From: Caldilineaceae bacterium bin5
GTDB lineage: Bacteria > Chloroflexota > Anaerolineae > Caldilineales > Caldilineaceae
Assembly: GCA_002238445.1 (NCBI GenBank)
Contig: MPML01000029.1
Coordinates: 1-53,879, forward strand
Direction of reading: 5' to 3'
DNA: 53,879 nucleotides
Of the stretch, positions 43,495 to 52,807 are shown in pieces. The position numbers and the translations under genes were made by a program. The notes under the pieces were generated by a model. It was not told where the DNA came from, ran no database searches, and saw only the letters and a program-made list of their open reading frames with translations. Within the stretch, counting starts at the first letter, position 1; every line of letters starts with the position of its first letter.

Positions 43495-45354
43495 TTATTG
43501 CTCGGGTGGGTAACGACTCTGATTTATCTCATTCGCCTGGGTAAAGTCTCTGCTCGCGCCGGCTTCGTCGCCGGTTGCGCGTTTAGCAATTCCACGATTG
43601 ATATATGCCTCTGCGTATTGTGGATTTAGTTCGATCGCACTGTTATAGTCAGCAATGGCCCCATGTAGGTCGCCAGACTCCCGTCTTGCATTCGCGCGAT
43701 TGAAGAAAGCTGCACCGTCTTGCGGATAGAATCCGATAACTCTGTCGTAGTCGTCGATGGCCCCCTGATAGTTCCTTAACGCGAATTTTGCATTCCCTCG
43801 AATGTTATATGTCCCTGCGAAATGTGGATTCAGTTCAATCGCTTTGTCGTAGTCGGCAATGGCATTAAGATAGTCGACTAACGCGTGTCTTGCATACCCA
43901 CGACTGTGGTAATTTTCCCAGTCTTGTGGCTTGAGTTCAATCGCTATGTCATAGTCGGCGATGGACCCCGGATAGTCGCCTAACGCCATTTTAGCATTCC
44001 CACGATAAAAATAGAATGCCCCTTCTTGTGGTTTAAGTTTTATCGCTTCGTCGTAATCAGCGATGGACCCCAGATAGTCGCCGAGAGCGTGTCTTGCATT
44101 CCCACGACTGTAGTAGGCTGTCCCGTCTTGTGGATTGAGTTCAATCGTTCTGTCATAGTCGGCGATGGCCCCAAGATAGTCGCCTAGCGCGTGTCTTGCA
44201 TTTCCACGACTGTAGTAGATTGCCCCATCTTGTGGATTGAGTTCGGTCGCTTTGTCGAAGTCGGCGATGGCACCCAAATAGTTTCCTAATTCAGATTTTG
44301 TATTCCCACGATTGAAGTATGGCTCGGTGATCTGTGGATTCAGCTCAATCGCTAAGTCGTAGTCGGCAATGGCCCCTAGCTGATTGCCTGACGAGCGTTT
44401 CGCGTTTCCACGATTGTTGTAGGCCGCAGCGTCTTGTGGATTGCGTTTAATCGCACTGTCAAGGTCAGCGATGGCCCCCTGATGGTCACGTAATGTGTCC
44501 TTTGCTGTTCCTCGATACAAGTACGCCCTGGCGAGTCCTGAATCGAGCTCAATCGCTCTGCCAAAGCGATCAATTGCTTGGTGATATTCTCCCAGCTGAT
44601 GGAATGTTACACCCAAGGAAAGAAGATCCTCCGCCGAAAACTTTTCGTATGGTTGGTCGTGGGCATTATGGCGGGCAAAGCCAGAGAGGTCGTTGAAGAG
44701 CTTCGGAGTTCTTATGCCAAATGATTCTTCCAGAGTCTCTACAATATCCCTTTTGCAAGCAGCAGTTACTGTGATTTCCTCGTAATAACTCTCTTCTATC
44801 CTCCCTTCCCCAAAAACAAAAACTGACTGTTGAGCTACAATGCGGTTGTTCAGGCCGCTAGGCTCCCATTTCCACAGCATGCCCTGATTCAGGAATACTT
44901 TGATCGACTTTTCCAAGTCCTCATAGCGGATGCTAGAGAATCTCTCGATACTATCGGTAGCCATTGCGACAACTTTGCTTGGTTGGCCTCTTTCTTCCTG
45001 ACATGCAAACCAGAGAGCAATCAGGGCATTGGTGGTGAAGTCAATCAGGCATGTCGCCGCGCCGTAATGTTGCAGCTCTGCAAGGAGCTCAAGATCGGAA
45101 AGACTCCTGCCCTGCCGTTCCCGAAAACCTTGTAAACTAGCTTCATCCAACAAATTATAGATGTAATTCTGGAATGTGATCTCAGGAACTGTCTCATAGG
45201 ACATCTCTTCCGATTTTCTTATTCTCCGATTCGCGGATGATTCCACTTCCCACTCTTCGTTAGCCAGTCCGCGGTAGAGTATCATCCTACCCTGCAACCC
45301 CTTTGTCCATGCGATAAATTCGTCAACACTCTTGATGGGTTCTGCCACTGGCAT
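43495..45354 (-). CDS. FRG-domain protein with eleven TPR repeats
   Basis: 619 residues. The N-terminal FRG-type domain (about 10-220) shows RMILYRGLANEEWEVESS and LLAELQHYGAATCLIDFTTNALIALWFA. Eleven 34-residue TPR units run from about residue 243 to 617 with the pattern YxxRGNAxxxLGDYxGAIADYDxAIELNPQ. The gene is visibly AT-richer than its neighbours, and the units are close at the DNA level. FRG proteins are of poorly known function and turn up in mobile and defence contexts; TPRs bind other proteins. No partner gene is adjacent. Confidence 0.85.
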   Translation of the reverse strand: MPVAEPIKSVDEFIAWTKGLQGRMILYRGLANEEWEVESSANRRIRKSEEMSYETVPEITFQNYIYNLLDEASLQGFRERQGRSLSDLELLAELQHYGAATCLIDFTTNALIALWFACQEERGQPSKVVAMATDSIERFSSIRYEDLEKSIKVFLNQGMLWKWEPSGLNNRIVAQQSVFVFGEGRIEESYYEEITVTAACKRDIVETLEESFGIRTPKLFNDLSGFARHNAHDQPYEKFSAEDLLSLGVTFHQLGEYHQAIDRFGRAIELDSGLARAYLYRGTAKDTLRDHQGAIADLDSAIKRNPQDAAAYNNRGNAKRSSGNQLGAIADYDLAIELNPQITEPYFNRGNTKSELGNYLGAIADFDKATELNPQDGAIYYSRGNARHALGDYLGAIADYDRTIELNPQDGTAYYSRGNARHALGDYLGSIADYDEAIKLKPQEGAFYFYRGNAKMALGDYPGSIADYDIAIELKPQDWENYHSRGYARHALVDYLNAIADYDKAIELNPHFAGTYNIRGNAKFALRNYQGAIDDYDRVIGFYPQDGAAFFNRANARRESGDLHGAIADYNSAIELNPQYAEAYINRGIAKRATGDEAGASRDFTQANEINQSRYPPEQ

Positions 45355-46148
45355 TCCTTTCTATTGCGAATTCTGCCTTGAACTTTTCCTTTACTTGCGA
45401 AAAGAGGGTCTTATACTACAACCGCACTCTTGCTGGCCGAAGACCGAAAGAGCAAAAAGAGGCGCAGAACTGGGTGCATTTGGGCCGTTCATTCAGTTCC
45501 GGGGTTGTTCAGAATACGTTTTCGCCCCTCATTTTCGCCGGAAAAACTGCAGATTTGTGAATTGCGGTTGTAGTACTAAGTATTCTTCTCAAAGCTTTCG
45601 ATCAACTTACGGCCGGTACTTGGAGAGTCATCAACTGCTTAGATGTGATAATTTGGCTTTGGGGTTTTGTCGTAGATTCACAGGACTCCTGTGTTTATTG
45701 AATATCCGCTTATAATCCAAACTCTCCGCCCCGAAGCTAATCAAGAGCCCTATATCAAAACCATTAGTCACTACACAATTTTTGCCTGCACAATATCACC
45801 GTTTTCCAACTCAATCAAAGCCTTTAACTCAACTACTACTCGGTTACCACAACAAGAACAGTCATTCTCGATCCTACCGAATACCAATCGTAAAGTGTCG
45901 GCCCGTCCGCCTCCCGACCAAATGACAAGCCAGCCCGATTCATCTCAATAGCAAGGCGTCTCTGATAAACGACCTCATGAAACCCACACCCGACCGTACT
46001 GTGCACCTTCATCGCGCAAACAATAATCTTATAATAAAATCATCCTCAATCAACCCGTCAGCCCTTCCATCCTATCAAATTCTTCCCCCCAAGCCCCATC
46101 CTGAATTTCCCAAGAAAATCCCGCAAATCCTGCTCACAAAATCACGCT
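45355..46148. other. AT-rich intergenic stretch, no gene supported
   Basis: About 790 bases with lower GC than the rest. Short open frames exist on the plus strand but lack ribosome sites and family features. It contains the inverted-repeat element at 45410-45580. Together with the FRG gene it forms a compositionally distinct segment of about 2.6 kb. Confidence 0.5.
45410..45580. repeat. Short element bounded by 16-17-base inverted repeats
   Basis: CTTATACTACAACCGC (45410-45425) and GCGGTTGTAGTACTAAG (45564-45580) are inverted copies with one extra base. The 138 bases between contain no gene. This may be a small TIR element or a remnant, but only one copy is in the window. Confidence 0.45.
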
Positions 46149-47684
46149 TCACCCACCCCTCACCAACATATGCTTCTGCACCTTCCCCATCGCATTGCGC
46201 GGCAACGCCTCCACAAACCGCAACCGCCGCGGCAGCTTGTACGAAGCCAACTGCCCCCGGCAATACCGCTCCAACTCCGCCTCGTCGACCTCACAACTGC
46301 ACACCAGGTAGGCCACCGGCGCCTCGCCCCACTCCGCATCCGCCTCGCCTATCACCGCCGCCTCTTCAATGCCCGGGAATGTCGTTAACATCTCCTCAAC
46401 CTCGCGCGGATAGATATTCAGCCCGCCCGAAATGATCAGCTCATGCCGCCGGCCCAGCAGCGTCACATAGCCGGTCTGCGGGTCCATGCGCGCCAGGTCG
46501 CCCGTCAGAAACCAGCGAATTCCCAACGCGTCATTCACAAAGCTCTCGGCCGTCTTCTGCGGCGCCCGCCAATATTCATCGAACACATTGCTCCCCCGCA
46601 GCAGCAGCTCGCCCTCCTCGCCCGCCGGCAGGTCTCGCCCCTCCGCGTCCACAATTCGGGCAAAGACACCCGGCAAAGGCGTCCCAACCGTGCCCGCGAC
46701 GCGCGGCCCCGCGTAGGGATTGCTGAAATTCATGCCCGTCTCCGTCATCCCATACCGTTCAAGAATTCGTTTCCCCGTCAGCCGCTCAAACGCATTGTGA
46801 GTCTCCGCCGGCAGAGGCGCACTGCCCGAACAGAAAAGTCGTACGTCCGCAAAGTCTGGCGCCTCACTCTCCTGCGCCAGGATGTCAACCAGCCGCGTGT
46901 AGATCGTCGGCACCGCGAAGAAGAGCGAAGCCCCGCCGTTGGCAAGCGTACTGACCGTCTCGTCCGCATCGAATCCCGTCCGCAAACGGACCGTCGCCCC
47001 CATCGCCAGCGCGCAGTGCAGCCCCACCACCAGCCCATGCGTATGAAACAGCGGCAGCGGCAGCAGCAGCACATCGTCCGCCTGCCACGCCCACGCGCTC
47101 AGCAGACCAGTCACCGTCGCCAGTACATGGTTATGGCTCAGCACCGCCCCCTTGCTGGTCCCGGTCGTGCCGCTCGTATACATGATCAGCGCCGGGTCCT
47201 CCCCGCGCGCGACCGGCAGCGCCGCCTCGTCCGATTCGCTCTTGTCAGCCTCATCCAGCCAGCTGTCCACCTGCTCGACCGACAGCACCTTCAATCCTGG
47301 CCCGACTTCAATCCCCACAATCTCATCCAGAACCGGCCTCTGTGCCTCTTCGATGATCAGCAGCGCCGGCTCAGCATCGTTCAATATATGGCTGAGTTCG
47401 CGGCGGCGGTAACGCAGATTGATCGGCACCATCACAGCGCCTGCCTCCAGCGTTGCCAGGTAGGCGATCACGAACTCCGGCCGGTTGCACAGATAGAGCG
47501 CGACCCGATCCCCCTTCTGCACGCCCATACGCACAAAGGCGGCCGCCCATTCCTGCGCCGTCCGCTGTAGCGCCGCGAAGCTCAACTGCTGCGGCGCAAG
47601 CGCACCGCGCGCATCCTTGAATTCGATGGCCGTTTTGTCCGGCTGGCGTTCGCGGCCTATTGCAAAGAGATTCGTAAGATTCAT
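46149..47684 (-). CDS. AMP-forming acyl-CoA ligase, malonyl-CoA-synthetase-like
   Basis: 511 residues. Motifs are IMYTSGTTGTSKGAVLSH (P-loop), LPLFHTHGLVVGLH, ERYGMTETGMNFSNPYAG and the C-terminal PRNAMGKVQKH with the catalytic lysine. The LFHTHGL and RYGMTET-MN-SNPY combination resembles MatB/ACSF3 malonyl-CoA synthetases, but a general acyl-CoA ligase is possible. It would make malonyl-CoA or another acyl-CoA with release of AMP. A good promoter lies just upstream. It is separated from the acyl-CoA operon by the AT-rich FRG segment. Confidence 0.85.
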   Translation of the reverse strand: MNLTNLFAIGRERQPDKTAIEFKDARGALAPQQLSFAALQRTAQEWAAAFVRMGVQKGDRVALYLCNRPEFVIAYLATLEAGAVMVPINLRYRRRELSHILNDAEPALLIIEEAQRPVLDEIVGIEVGPGLKVLSVEQVDSWLDEADKSESDEAALPVARGEDPALIMYTSGTTGTSKGAVLSHNHVLATVTGLLSAWAWQADDVLLLPLPLFHTHGLVVGLHCALAMGATVRLRTGFDADETVSTLANGGASLFFAVPTIYTRLVDILAQESEAPDFADVRLFCSGSAPLPAETHNAFERLTGKRILERYGMTETGMNFSNPYAGPRVAGTVGTPLPGVFARIVDAEGRDLPAGEEGELLLRGSNVFDEYWRAPQKTAESFVNDALGIRWFLTGDLARMDPQTGYVTLLGRRHELIISGGLNIYPREVEEMLTTFPGIEEAAVIGEADAEWGEAPVAYLVCSCEVDEAELERYCRGQLASYKLPRRLRFVEALPRNAMGKVQKHMLVRGG

Positions 47685-48227
47685 TGCGCCCTGCTTGGTA
47701 AGTGTGGTCTGTTCTGCCCCGCTATTATAGTGTCTTGCCTGCGATACACAACCTTGCAGCAGAGTAGAGAGCGGCCCAGATTCAGATGGAAAGTCTAATA
47801 CGCTGACTTCCGGCCATACGAGCGCAGTTGACGGGAGTCAGCGCGCGGACGCGGGATGCAGCGGGGGGCGTTCGAGCGATGGGGGCGTGGAAACGGGCAT
47901 CCGCCAGGTTTATGATGCTTACCTCTTGCTACGAGCGTATGAGGAGCGCACGTACGAGCGTTCAACAAGCATTTGACGAGAGATCTCAAGAGATCACGCA
48001 AAAAAAGTGCGGGAACAGTGAACGAATGTAGGTCCCATTTGGCAACAAGACTTTTCGCGCGGGTTACGAAATAGAATCGCGGTTTTCTTGCCTGCCCTTA
48101 CGCAATACCAAATACCTGGCGCGCAAGAAGAGCGGGTCCTGGTACTGAACTGACATTAGAATCTCGTGAAAGCGAAGAGAGATTTGTGGTTGTTGTATGC
48201 CGGCCGGACAGGGCTTAGGTAGCGATC
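47685..48227. other. Intergenic stretch, no gene seen
   Basis: 543 bases between the ligase gene and tdk. Apart from the promoter at 47724-47751 I see no conserved gene, RNA or repeat. Confidence 0.5.
47724..47751 (-). promoter_or_regulatory. Candidate sigma-70-type promoter for the acyl-CoA ligase
   Basis: On the minus strand TTGTGT (47746-47751) and TATAAT (47724-47729) are 16 bases apart. The ATG at 47684 lies about 35 bases downstream of the predicted start site. Confidence 0.5.
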
Positions 48228-48854
48228 TCAGGTCCGGGCGTAGTCGAGGAGTGGAGCAGGCGCGGGGATCAGGGGTCTGCCCGGGACATCGTGGCAGTCG
48301 CGGCAGCGCGCTTCGTAGCTCTCACTGCCGCCCACGAAGATGACAGGATCGTCGTAGCGGGCCGGTAGGCCGTCAATGAGGCGCTGGGTTCGGGTGGCAG
48401 AGGCGCCGCAGCGGACGCAGATGGCATGCAGCTTGTCCACGCGTTCGGCGAGCGACATCAGAAGGGGGATGGGCCCGAAGGGTTCGCCGCGGAAATCCTG
48501 GTCCAGCCCGGCGGCGATGACCCGCTTGCCGCGGTCGGCGAGTTCCTGGCAGACGGTTGTAATGGCGTCGTCGAAGAACTGAACCTCGTCGACGGCGACA
48601 ACTTCGGTGTCCGACTGCAGTTGATCGAGCAGTAATGCGGCGCTTTCGAGGATAATGGCGTCCCCGCGGGAGACGCCATTGTGCGATGCCACCTGTTCAC
48701 GCCCGTAGCGAATGTCGACCTGGGGTTTGAAAAGCTGAATGCGGCGGCGGGCGATTTCCGACCTGCGCACGCGGCGCAACAACTCTTCCGTCTTGCCGCT
48801 GAACATCGAACCGCAAATCAGTTCGATCCATCCGCCGCCGGATTGAAAGTGCAT
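48228..48854 (-). CDS. tdk: Thymidine kinase
   Basis: 208 residues. Walker A is [15 protein letters not shown] near residues 14-28, the Mg-binding VDEVQFF lies at about 108-114, and two zinc pairs (CVRC and CRDC) form the family lasso domain. It phosphorylates thymidine for dTTP salvage in the cytoplasm. It is the last gene of the rplU-rpmA-rpmE-tdk cluster, 24 bases after rpmE. Size matches type II thymidine kinases. Confidence 0.95.
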   Translation of the reverse strand: MHFQSGGGWIELICGSMFSGKTEELLRRVRRSEIARRRIQLFKPQVDIRYGREQVASHNGVSRGDAIILESAALLLDQLQSDTEVVAVDEVQFFDDAITTVCQELADRGKRVIAAGLDQDFRGEPFGPIPLLMSLAERVDKLHAICVRCGASATRTQRLIDGLPARYDDPVIFVGGSESYEARCRDCHDVPGRPLIPAPAPLLDYART

Positions 48855-48878
48855 TCCCTGATTCGCTCGCGCTTCCCG

Positions 48879-49250
48879 CTATGCTGCCTCTTCGGTTGCC
48901 TCTTCGGCTTCCTCTTCCAAGTCATACCTGGACAGCACTTCGGCTGCAGCCGCCTCGGGGTCGTCGCCGCGCGCACGGGCCCGCCGCGCCGCGGTCTCGG
49001 CCTCCTGCCGCGCCTGCGATTCGATCTGCTGGCGGGCCGCCGCGCTCTGTCGCGATTCCAGCCGTCGTACAAACCGCTCCACCCGGCCAACCGAATCGAT
49101 TATACGCTGTTCGCCCGTATAAAAGGGATGACACTGGCTGCAGATATTGACGTTTATCTCCGCCTTGGTGCTGCCGGTCACCCAACTGTTCCCGCAGGAG
49201 CAGTTGACCTGGGCCAAGCCGTGATATTCGGGATGAATCTCTGGTCTCAT
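48879..49250 (-). CDS. rpmE: Ribosomal protein L31 with acidic C-terminal extension
   Basis: 123 residues from the ATG at 49250; the frame is open further upstream, but [10 protein letters not shown] is the standard L31 start. The zinc-type cysteines are in VNCSCGNSW and [12 protein letters not shown], and [15 protein letters not shown] ends the usual domain at about residue 65. A tail of about 55 residues rich in Ala, Glu and Arg follows (ESRQ...[12 protein letters not shown]), unlike the 70-residue L31 of most bacteria. Function of the tail is unknown. Confidence 0.95.
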   Translation of the reverse strand: MRPEIHPEYHGLAQVNCSCGNSWVTGSTKAEINVNICSQCHPFYTGEQRIIDSVGRVERFVRRLESRQSAAARQQIESQARQEAETAARRARARGDDPEAAAAEVLSRYDLEEEAEEATEEAA

Positions 49251-49254
49251 GTCT

Positions 49255-49536
49255 TTATACCTTCCCCAACGCCTGCTTCTCTTTTGCCGTGTAGACGCTG
49301 ACCTTCCTGCGATTCTTCTTGGCCCATTCAAAGGTCACAAAACCGTCCTGCTTCGCATACAGCGTGTCGTCCTTGCCCTGGCCAACATTCGTTCCGGGGA
49401 AAATCGGCGTACCCCGCTGGCGAATTATGATTCCGCCACACCTGACAAACTCGCCGCCATATTTCTTGACGCCTAGCCGCTGGCCGTTCGAATCGCGGTT
49501 ATTGCGGCTGGAGCCGCCACCTTTTTTGTGTGCCAT
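49255..49536 (-). CDS. rpmA: Ribosomal protein L27
   Basis: 93 residues, [24 protein letters not shown]. The N-terminal AHKKGGGS reaches the peptidyl-transferase centre in the 50S subunit; no cleavable N-terminal extension as in Firmicutes is present. [19 protein letters not shown] is the conserved core. It sits 6 bases after the L21 gene and 4 bases before rpmE, so co-transcription is clear. Confidence 0.97.
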   Translation of the reverse strand: MAHKKGGGSSRNNRDSNGQRLGVKKYGGEFVRCGGIIIRQRGTPIFPGTNVGQGKDDTLYAKQDGFVTFEWAKKNRRKVSVYTAKEKQALGKV

Positions 49537-49542
49537 AAGTCG

Positions 49543-50331
49543 TTACCCCTCTTCCTTCTTGTCTTCGTCGGCATCTGCTACGTCGCCGGATTTTTCACCT
49601 CTGCCCATCAAACCTTTGAGGTTCTTCGCAACAGCATCGACCGCGTCGCCGGCTGCATCAGTAGCAGCATCCAACGCGTCACTTGCCGCGTCTCCAACTG
49701 CCTCCACAGCATCGCCTGCCATGTCACCAACAGCCTCCGCCGCGTCGCTTGCCTTGTCGCTAACAGCTTCCAGGGCGTCGCCTACTGTGTCGCTAACATC
49801 CTCCACCGCGTCGCCCGCTTTGGCAACCGTCTCCTTGACCGCGTCAATAGCATTTTCGTCTGCGTCGGCTACTTCTTCCGTTGCCGCCTCGACGACCGCA
49901 TCAGTTTCCGTGATCGCAGCAACCGCAGCCGCAGCTTCCGCCTCCTCGACGACCGGTTCAACTACCTCGGCAACCGGCTCGGGCGCAGCCTCCTGCTCCT
50001 CCTTCACATATTCGTAACCATCACCACTGATCTTGAGGATCTGCAGGCGGGTCAGAAACTGTCGGTGCCCGCGGCGGACGCGCACCCGCTTCTTCGGCCG
50101 GTAGCGAAACACCAGAATCTTCTCGCCTCTGTGTTGTCCGGTGATCCTGGCCGTTACCGAAGCGCCTTCCACGGTTGGCTGACCGATCTGTATCCCTTCA
50201 TCGCGGGCCACCATCAGCACATCATCGAGAACGATACTGTCACCGACATCGCCGGCCAGCTTTTCTACTTCAAGATTATCTCCAAGGGTAACCCTGTACT
50301 GTTTCCCCCCAGTGCGTACGACTGCGTACAT
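49543..50331 (-). CDS. rplU: Ribosomal protein L21 with a long tandem-repeat tail
   Basis: 262 residues from the ATG at 50331, which has AGGAGAGAGG upstream; the frame runs on to 50556 without a start of the L21 type. Residues 1-104 are a normal L21 (MYAVVRTGGKQYRV, GEKILVFRYRPKKRVRVRRGHRQ). Residues 110-262 are acidic and Ala-rich, and 174-239 consist of six 11-residue units such as DALEAVSDKAS and DAVEAVGDAAS. Such 11-residue amphipathic repeats resemble LEA/apolipoprotein helices. Standard L21 is about 103 residues. First gene of the ribosomal cluster. Confidence 0.93.
   Translation of the reverse strand: MYAVVRTGGKQYRVTLGDNLEVEKLAGDVGDSIVLDDVLMVARDEGIQIGQPTVEGASVTARITGQHRGEKILVFRYRPKKRVRVRRGHRQFLTRLQILKISGDGYEYVKEEQEAAPEPVAEVVEPVVEEAEAAAAVAAITETDAVVEAATEEVADADENAIDAVKETVAKAGDAVEDVSDTVGDALEAVSDKASDAAEAVGDMAGDAVEAVGDAASDALDAATDAAGDAVDAVAKNLKGLMGRGEKSGDVADADEDKKEEG
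49615..49812 (-). repeat. Six 33-bp units in rplU
   Basis: Encodes the 11-residue repeat of L21 residues 174-239. Units differ at several codons but keep the D-A-x-x-A-V spacing, so the amphipathic pattern appears selected rather than just recently duplicated. Confidence 0.85.
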
Positions 50332-50488
50332 CTTCCTCTCTCCTTTAACCGCGTCCGGAGACCATCTACTCGGTATCTCCGGCACTTCGGATAGCGGCTT
50401 GCGGCCAAACTCCTGAGCACGTCCCGTGCATGGAGCACACCTGGCGCCGCAATGCGGACGAATATGGGCTGGCATTTCCTGACACAAT

Positions 50489-50511
50489 GCTACCCGTAAA
50501 GCTAGGGTAGC
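50489..50511 (-). promoter_or_regulatory. Hairpin in the rplU leader
   Basis: GCTACCC and GGGTAGC form a 7-bp stem with a 9-base loop about 160 bases upstream of the L21 start. Ribosomal protein leaders often carry autoregulatory hairpins, but no known L21 leader consensus was matched. Confidence 0.3.
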
Positions 50512-50779
50512 AAAGCCATCGGCGGGCCACCCACACAAAGGAAAAGTATATGACAAGAACCCGTTTCAGCCAAATCTGGACCCCGTTCCGCGTGCACAAC
50601 CTGTCTGCATCAGCGATCGCCCCTTGCATCTGTCCAAGCAAATAGAAGAATCGCATCTAGGCAGTCGGAACCAATGCGCGCCATCCCAGAAATGCCCTAT
50701 CTCGCAACTCCAACCGTCTCCCCCACTCTTCTTACTAACCGCCTTGTAATATCCACTATCCACTGCGGTTGCCATTCTA

Positions 50780-50972
50780 AGTGTCCGCCGCGGTAAAAGG
50801 TGTTGCAGTTGCAGTTCTTCGCCGTCCTTCGCGGCCCTTCGCGGAAAAAGGTGTTTCAGTTCTCCGCTGCCCTCCGTGTCCGCCGCGGTAAAAGGCGTTG
50901 CAGTTGCAGTTCTTCGCGGCCCTTCGTGGAAAAAGGTGTTGCAGTTGCAGCTCTTCGCCGCCCTCCGTGGAT
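50780..50972. repeat. Degenerate TTCGCGGCCCTTCG-type repeats, locus 2
   Basis: Two to three long imperfect units built from AAAAGGTGTTGCAGTTGCAG, TTCTTCGC and GGCCCTTCGTGGAAAAAGG. The unit shares its core with the locus at 39172-39340. It lies in the 913-base gap between rplU and the desaturase gene, which contains no supported gene. Confidence 0.75.
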
Positions 50973-51244
50973 AGACCACATCCCAAACTTGCTTGTCACA
51001 ATCCCGAAGAACATCAACGACCTCAAGAGCCTCCTTGACATACCACAAGAGTTATGGCTAAGTAGTTCATAATGTACAACAAAAAGCGCAGTGTACAACT
51101 TTTGTATATATTTAGTAAACGTTCTTCGAACCAAAACCGGGTTCGGAGTTCTGGCTCGAACTGTGTCATACTTCCTGTTGAATCTCTGACAGCTACCACA
51201 GTCGGCGCTATGACAGCTCTGGCGGCATCCAATGGAGGATATCT

Positions 51245-52807
51245 GTGTCAAGGATTATCGTGATCGGCTCCGGGTTTGGCGGTCTGAGCGCTGCTGCACG
51301 CCTCGCCGCCCGCGGCCACCAGGTCGAACTCTTCGAAAAACGCGACAAACTGGGCGGCCGCGCCTACGTCTACGACATCGATGGCTACCGCTTCGACGGC
51401 GGCCCAACCGTCATCACCGCCCCCTGGATCTTCGACGAAATCTGGCAGGCCGCCGGCCGCCGCCGCCAGGACTACTTCCAGCTGGTCCCCTGCGACCCCT
51501 TCTACCGCATCTTCGACCACAATCGCCGTCCCTTCGACGTCAGCGACGACCACGATGCCATGCTCCTCCAGATCGCACAGCGAAGCTCAGTCGATGTCGA
51601 GGGATACAACAACTTTGTCGCCAGTTCCAGGGAGATTTTCGAAACCGGGATGGCGCTGATCGACCAACCCTTCCTCAACCTCTCCGACATGCTCAGCGTC
51701 GTACCCGACCTGATCCGCCTGCAAAGCTACCGCAGCGTCTACAGCTACGTTTCAAAGTTTTTCCAAGACGACTTCCTGCGCTGCTGCTTCTCCTTCCAGC
51801 CCCTCCTGATCGGCGGCAACCCACTAAGCGCCGCCAGTCTCTACGTCCTGATTCACTACCTGGAGCGTGAATGGGGCATCCACTATGCCATGGGCGGGAC
51901 CGGCGCCATCATCGCCGCCTTCGAGAGACTCCTGCAGGAGCTGGACGTAAAAGTCCACCTCAATGCAGAGGTGGACCGTATCCTTATCGAGCGGCGACGC
52001 GCCCAAGGCGTCCGTCTCAAAGACGGCTCAGTCCGGAAGGCCGACGCCGTCGTCTCCAACGCCGACGCCGCCTGGACCTACCTGAACCTGATACCCGCGC
52101 ATCAGCGGCCCCGCAACAGCGACCGGCGCATAAAAAGCAAGAACTACTCGATGTCTCTTTTCGTCATTTACTTTGGCACCAAGCGCCAGTACAGAGATGT
52201 CGGCCTCGCCCACCACAACATCATGATGCACCAGGACTACACCGGCCTCCTGCGCGACATCTTCCGCAACCAAGACCTGCCCAAAGATTTCTCACTTTAT
52301 CTGCACATGCCGACCCTGACCGACCCGTCGCTGGCGCCTGACGGCGGCGAAGCCTTTTACGTCCTCTCACCCGTGCCCCACCTCGGCGCCGACATCGACT
52401 GGGAACTGCAGGCCGGGCCCTATCGCGACGCAATTATGCAATACCTCGAACAGAACTACCTGCCCGACCTGCAAGCCAACATCGTAGCCGAACACCGCAT
52501 CGACCCGCGTCACTTTGCCGGTACCCTCAACAGCTATCTCGGCTCGGCCTTCTCGATCCAGCCGACCCTCACCCAGAGCGCCTGGTTCCGTCCCCATAAC
52601 AGATCGGAAGACGTCGACAACCTCTACTTCGTCGGCGCCGGTACACACCCTGGCGCCGGTGTCCCCGGCGTTGTCTCCTCGGCAAAGATCGTCGACAGCC
52701 TTATCGGCGATCCCGTAACAGCGCGCACGCCCTCACCATCTACGCGCCTTGCGTCCACTCATACAGTCCCTTCCGCGCCAGCCGAAAGTCCTCCGGCGGG
52801 CGGCTGA
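51245..52807 (+). CDS. crtI: CrtI-family phytoene/carotenoid desaturase
   Basis: 520 residues with a GTG start and GGAGG upstream. The dinucleotide-binding motif [22 protein letters not shown] is at the N-terminus, and the C-terminal [21 protein letters not shown] is diagnostic of the CrtI/CrtN/CrtO group. It introduces double bonds in carotenoid precursors using FAD. Which of phytoene desaturase or a later enzyme it is cannot be fixed. No other carotenoid gene is in the window. Its last 68 bases overlap the end of the convergent M81 gene. Confidence 0.9.
   Translation: MSRIIVIGSGFGGLSAAARLAARGHQVELFEKRDKLGGRAYVYDIDGYRFDGGPTVITAPWIFDEIWQAAGRRRQDYFQLVPCDPFYRIFDHNRRPFDVSDDHDAMLLQIAQRSSVDVEGYNNFVASSREIFETGMALIDQPFLNLSDMLSVVPDLIRLQSYRSVYSYVSKFFQDDFLRCCFSFQPLLIGGNPLSAASLYVLIHYLEREWGIHYAMGGTGAIIAAFERLLQELDVKVHLNAEVDRILIERRRAQGVRLKDGSVRKADAVVSNADAAWTYLNLIPAHQRPRNSDRRIKSKNYSMSLFVIYFGTKRQYRDVGLAHHNIMMHQDYTGLLRDIFRNQDLPKDFSLYLHMPTLTDPSLAPDGGEAFYVLSPVPHLGADIDWELQAGPYRDAIMQYLEQNYLPDLQANIVAEHRIDPRHFAGTLNSYLGSAFSIQPTLTQSAWFRPHNRSEDVDNLYFVGAGTHPGAGVPGVVSSAKIVDSLIGDPVTARTPSPSTRLASTHTVPSAPAESPPAGG

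Noticed and set aside
43560..44620. Regular 102-base periodicity suggestive of a repeat array or CRISPR
   Set aside because: It corresponds exactly to the 34-residue TPR units of one open reading frame; no separate spacers.
45977..46435. Pro/Thr-rich plus-strand open frame overlapping the end of the acyl-CoA ligase
   Set aside because: Low-complexity shadow of the opposite-strand gene and the AT-rich flank.
46443..47570. 375-codon open frame on the plus strand inside the acyl-CoA ligase
   Set aside because: Antisense shadow; Arg/Gln-rich with no recognisable fold or ribosome site.
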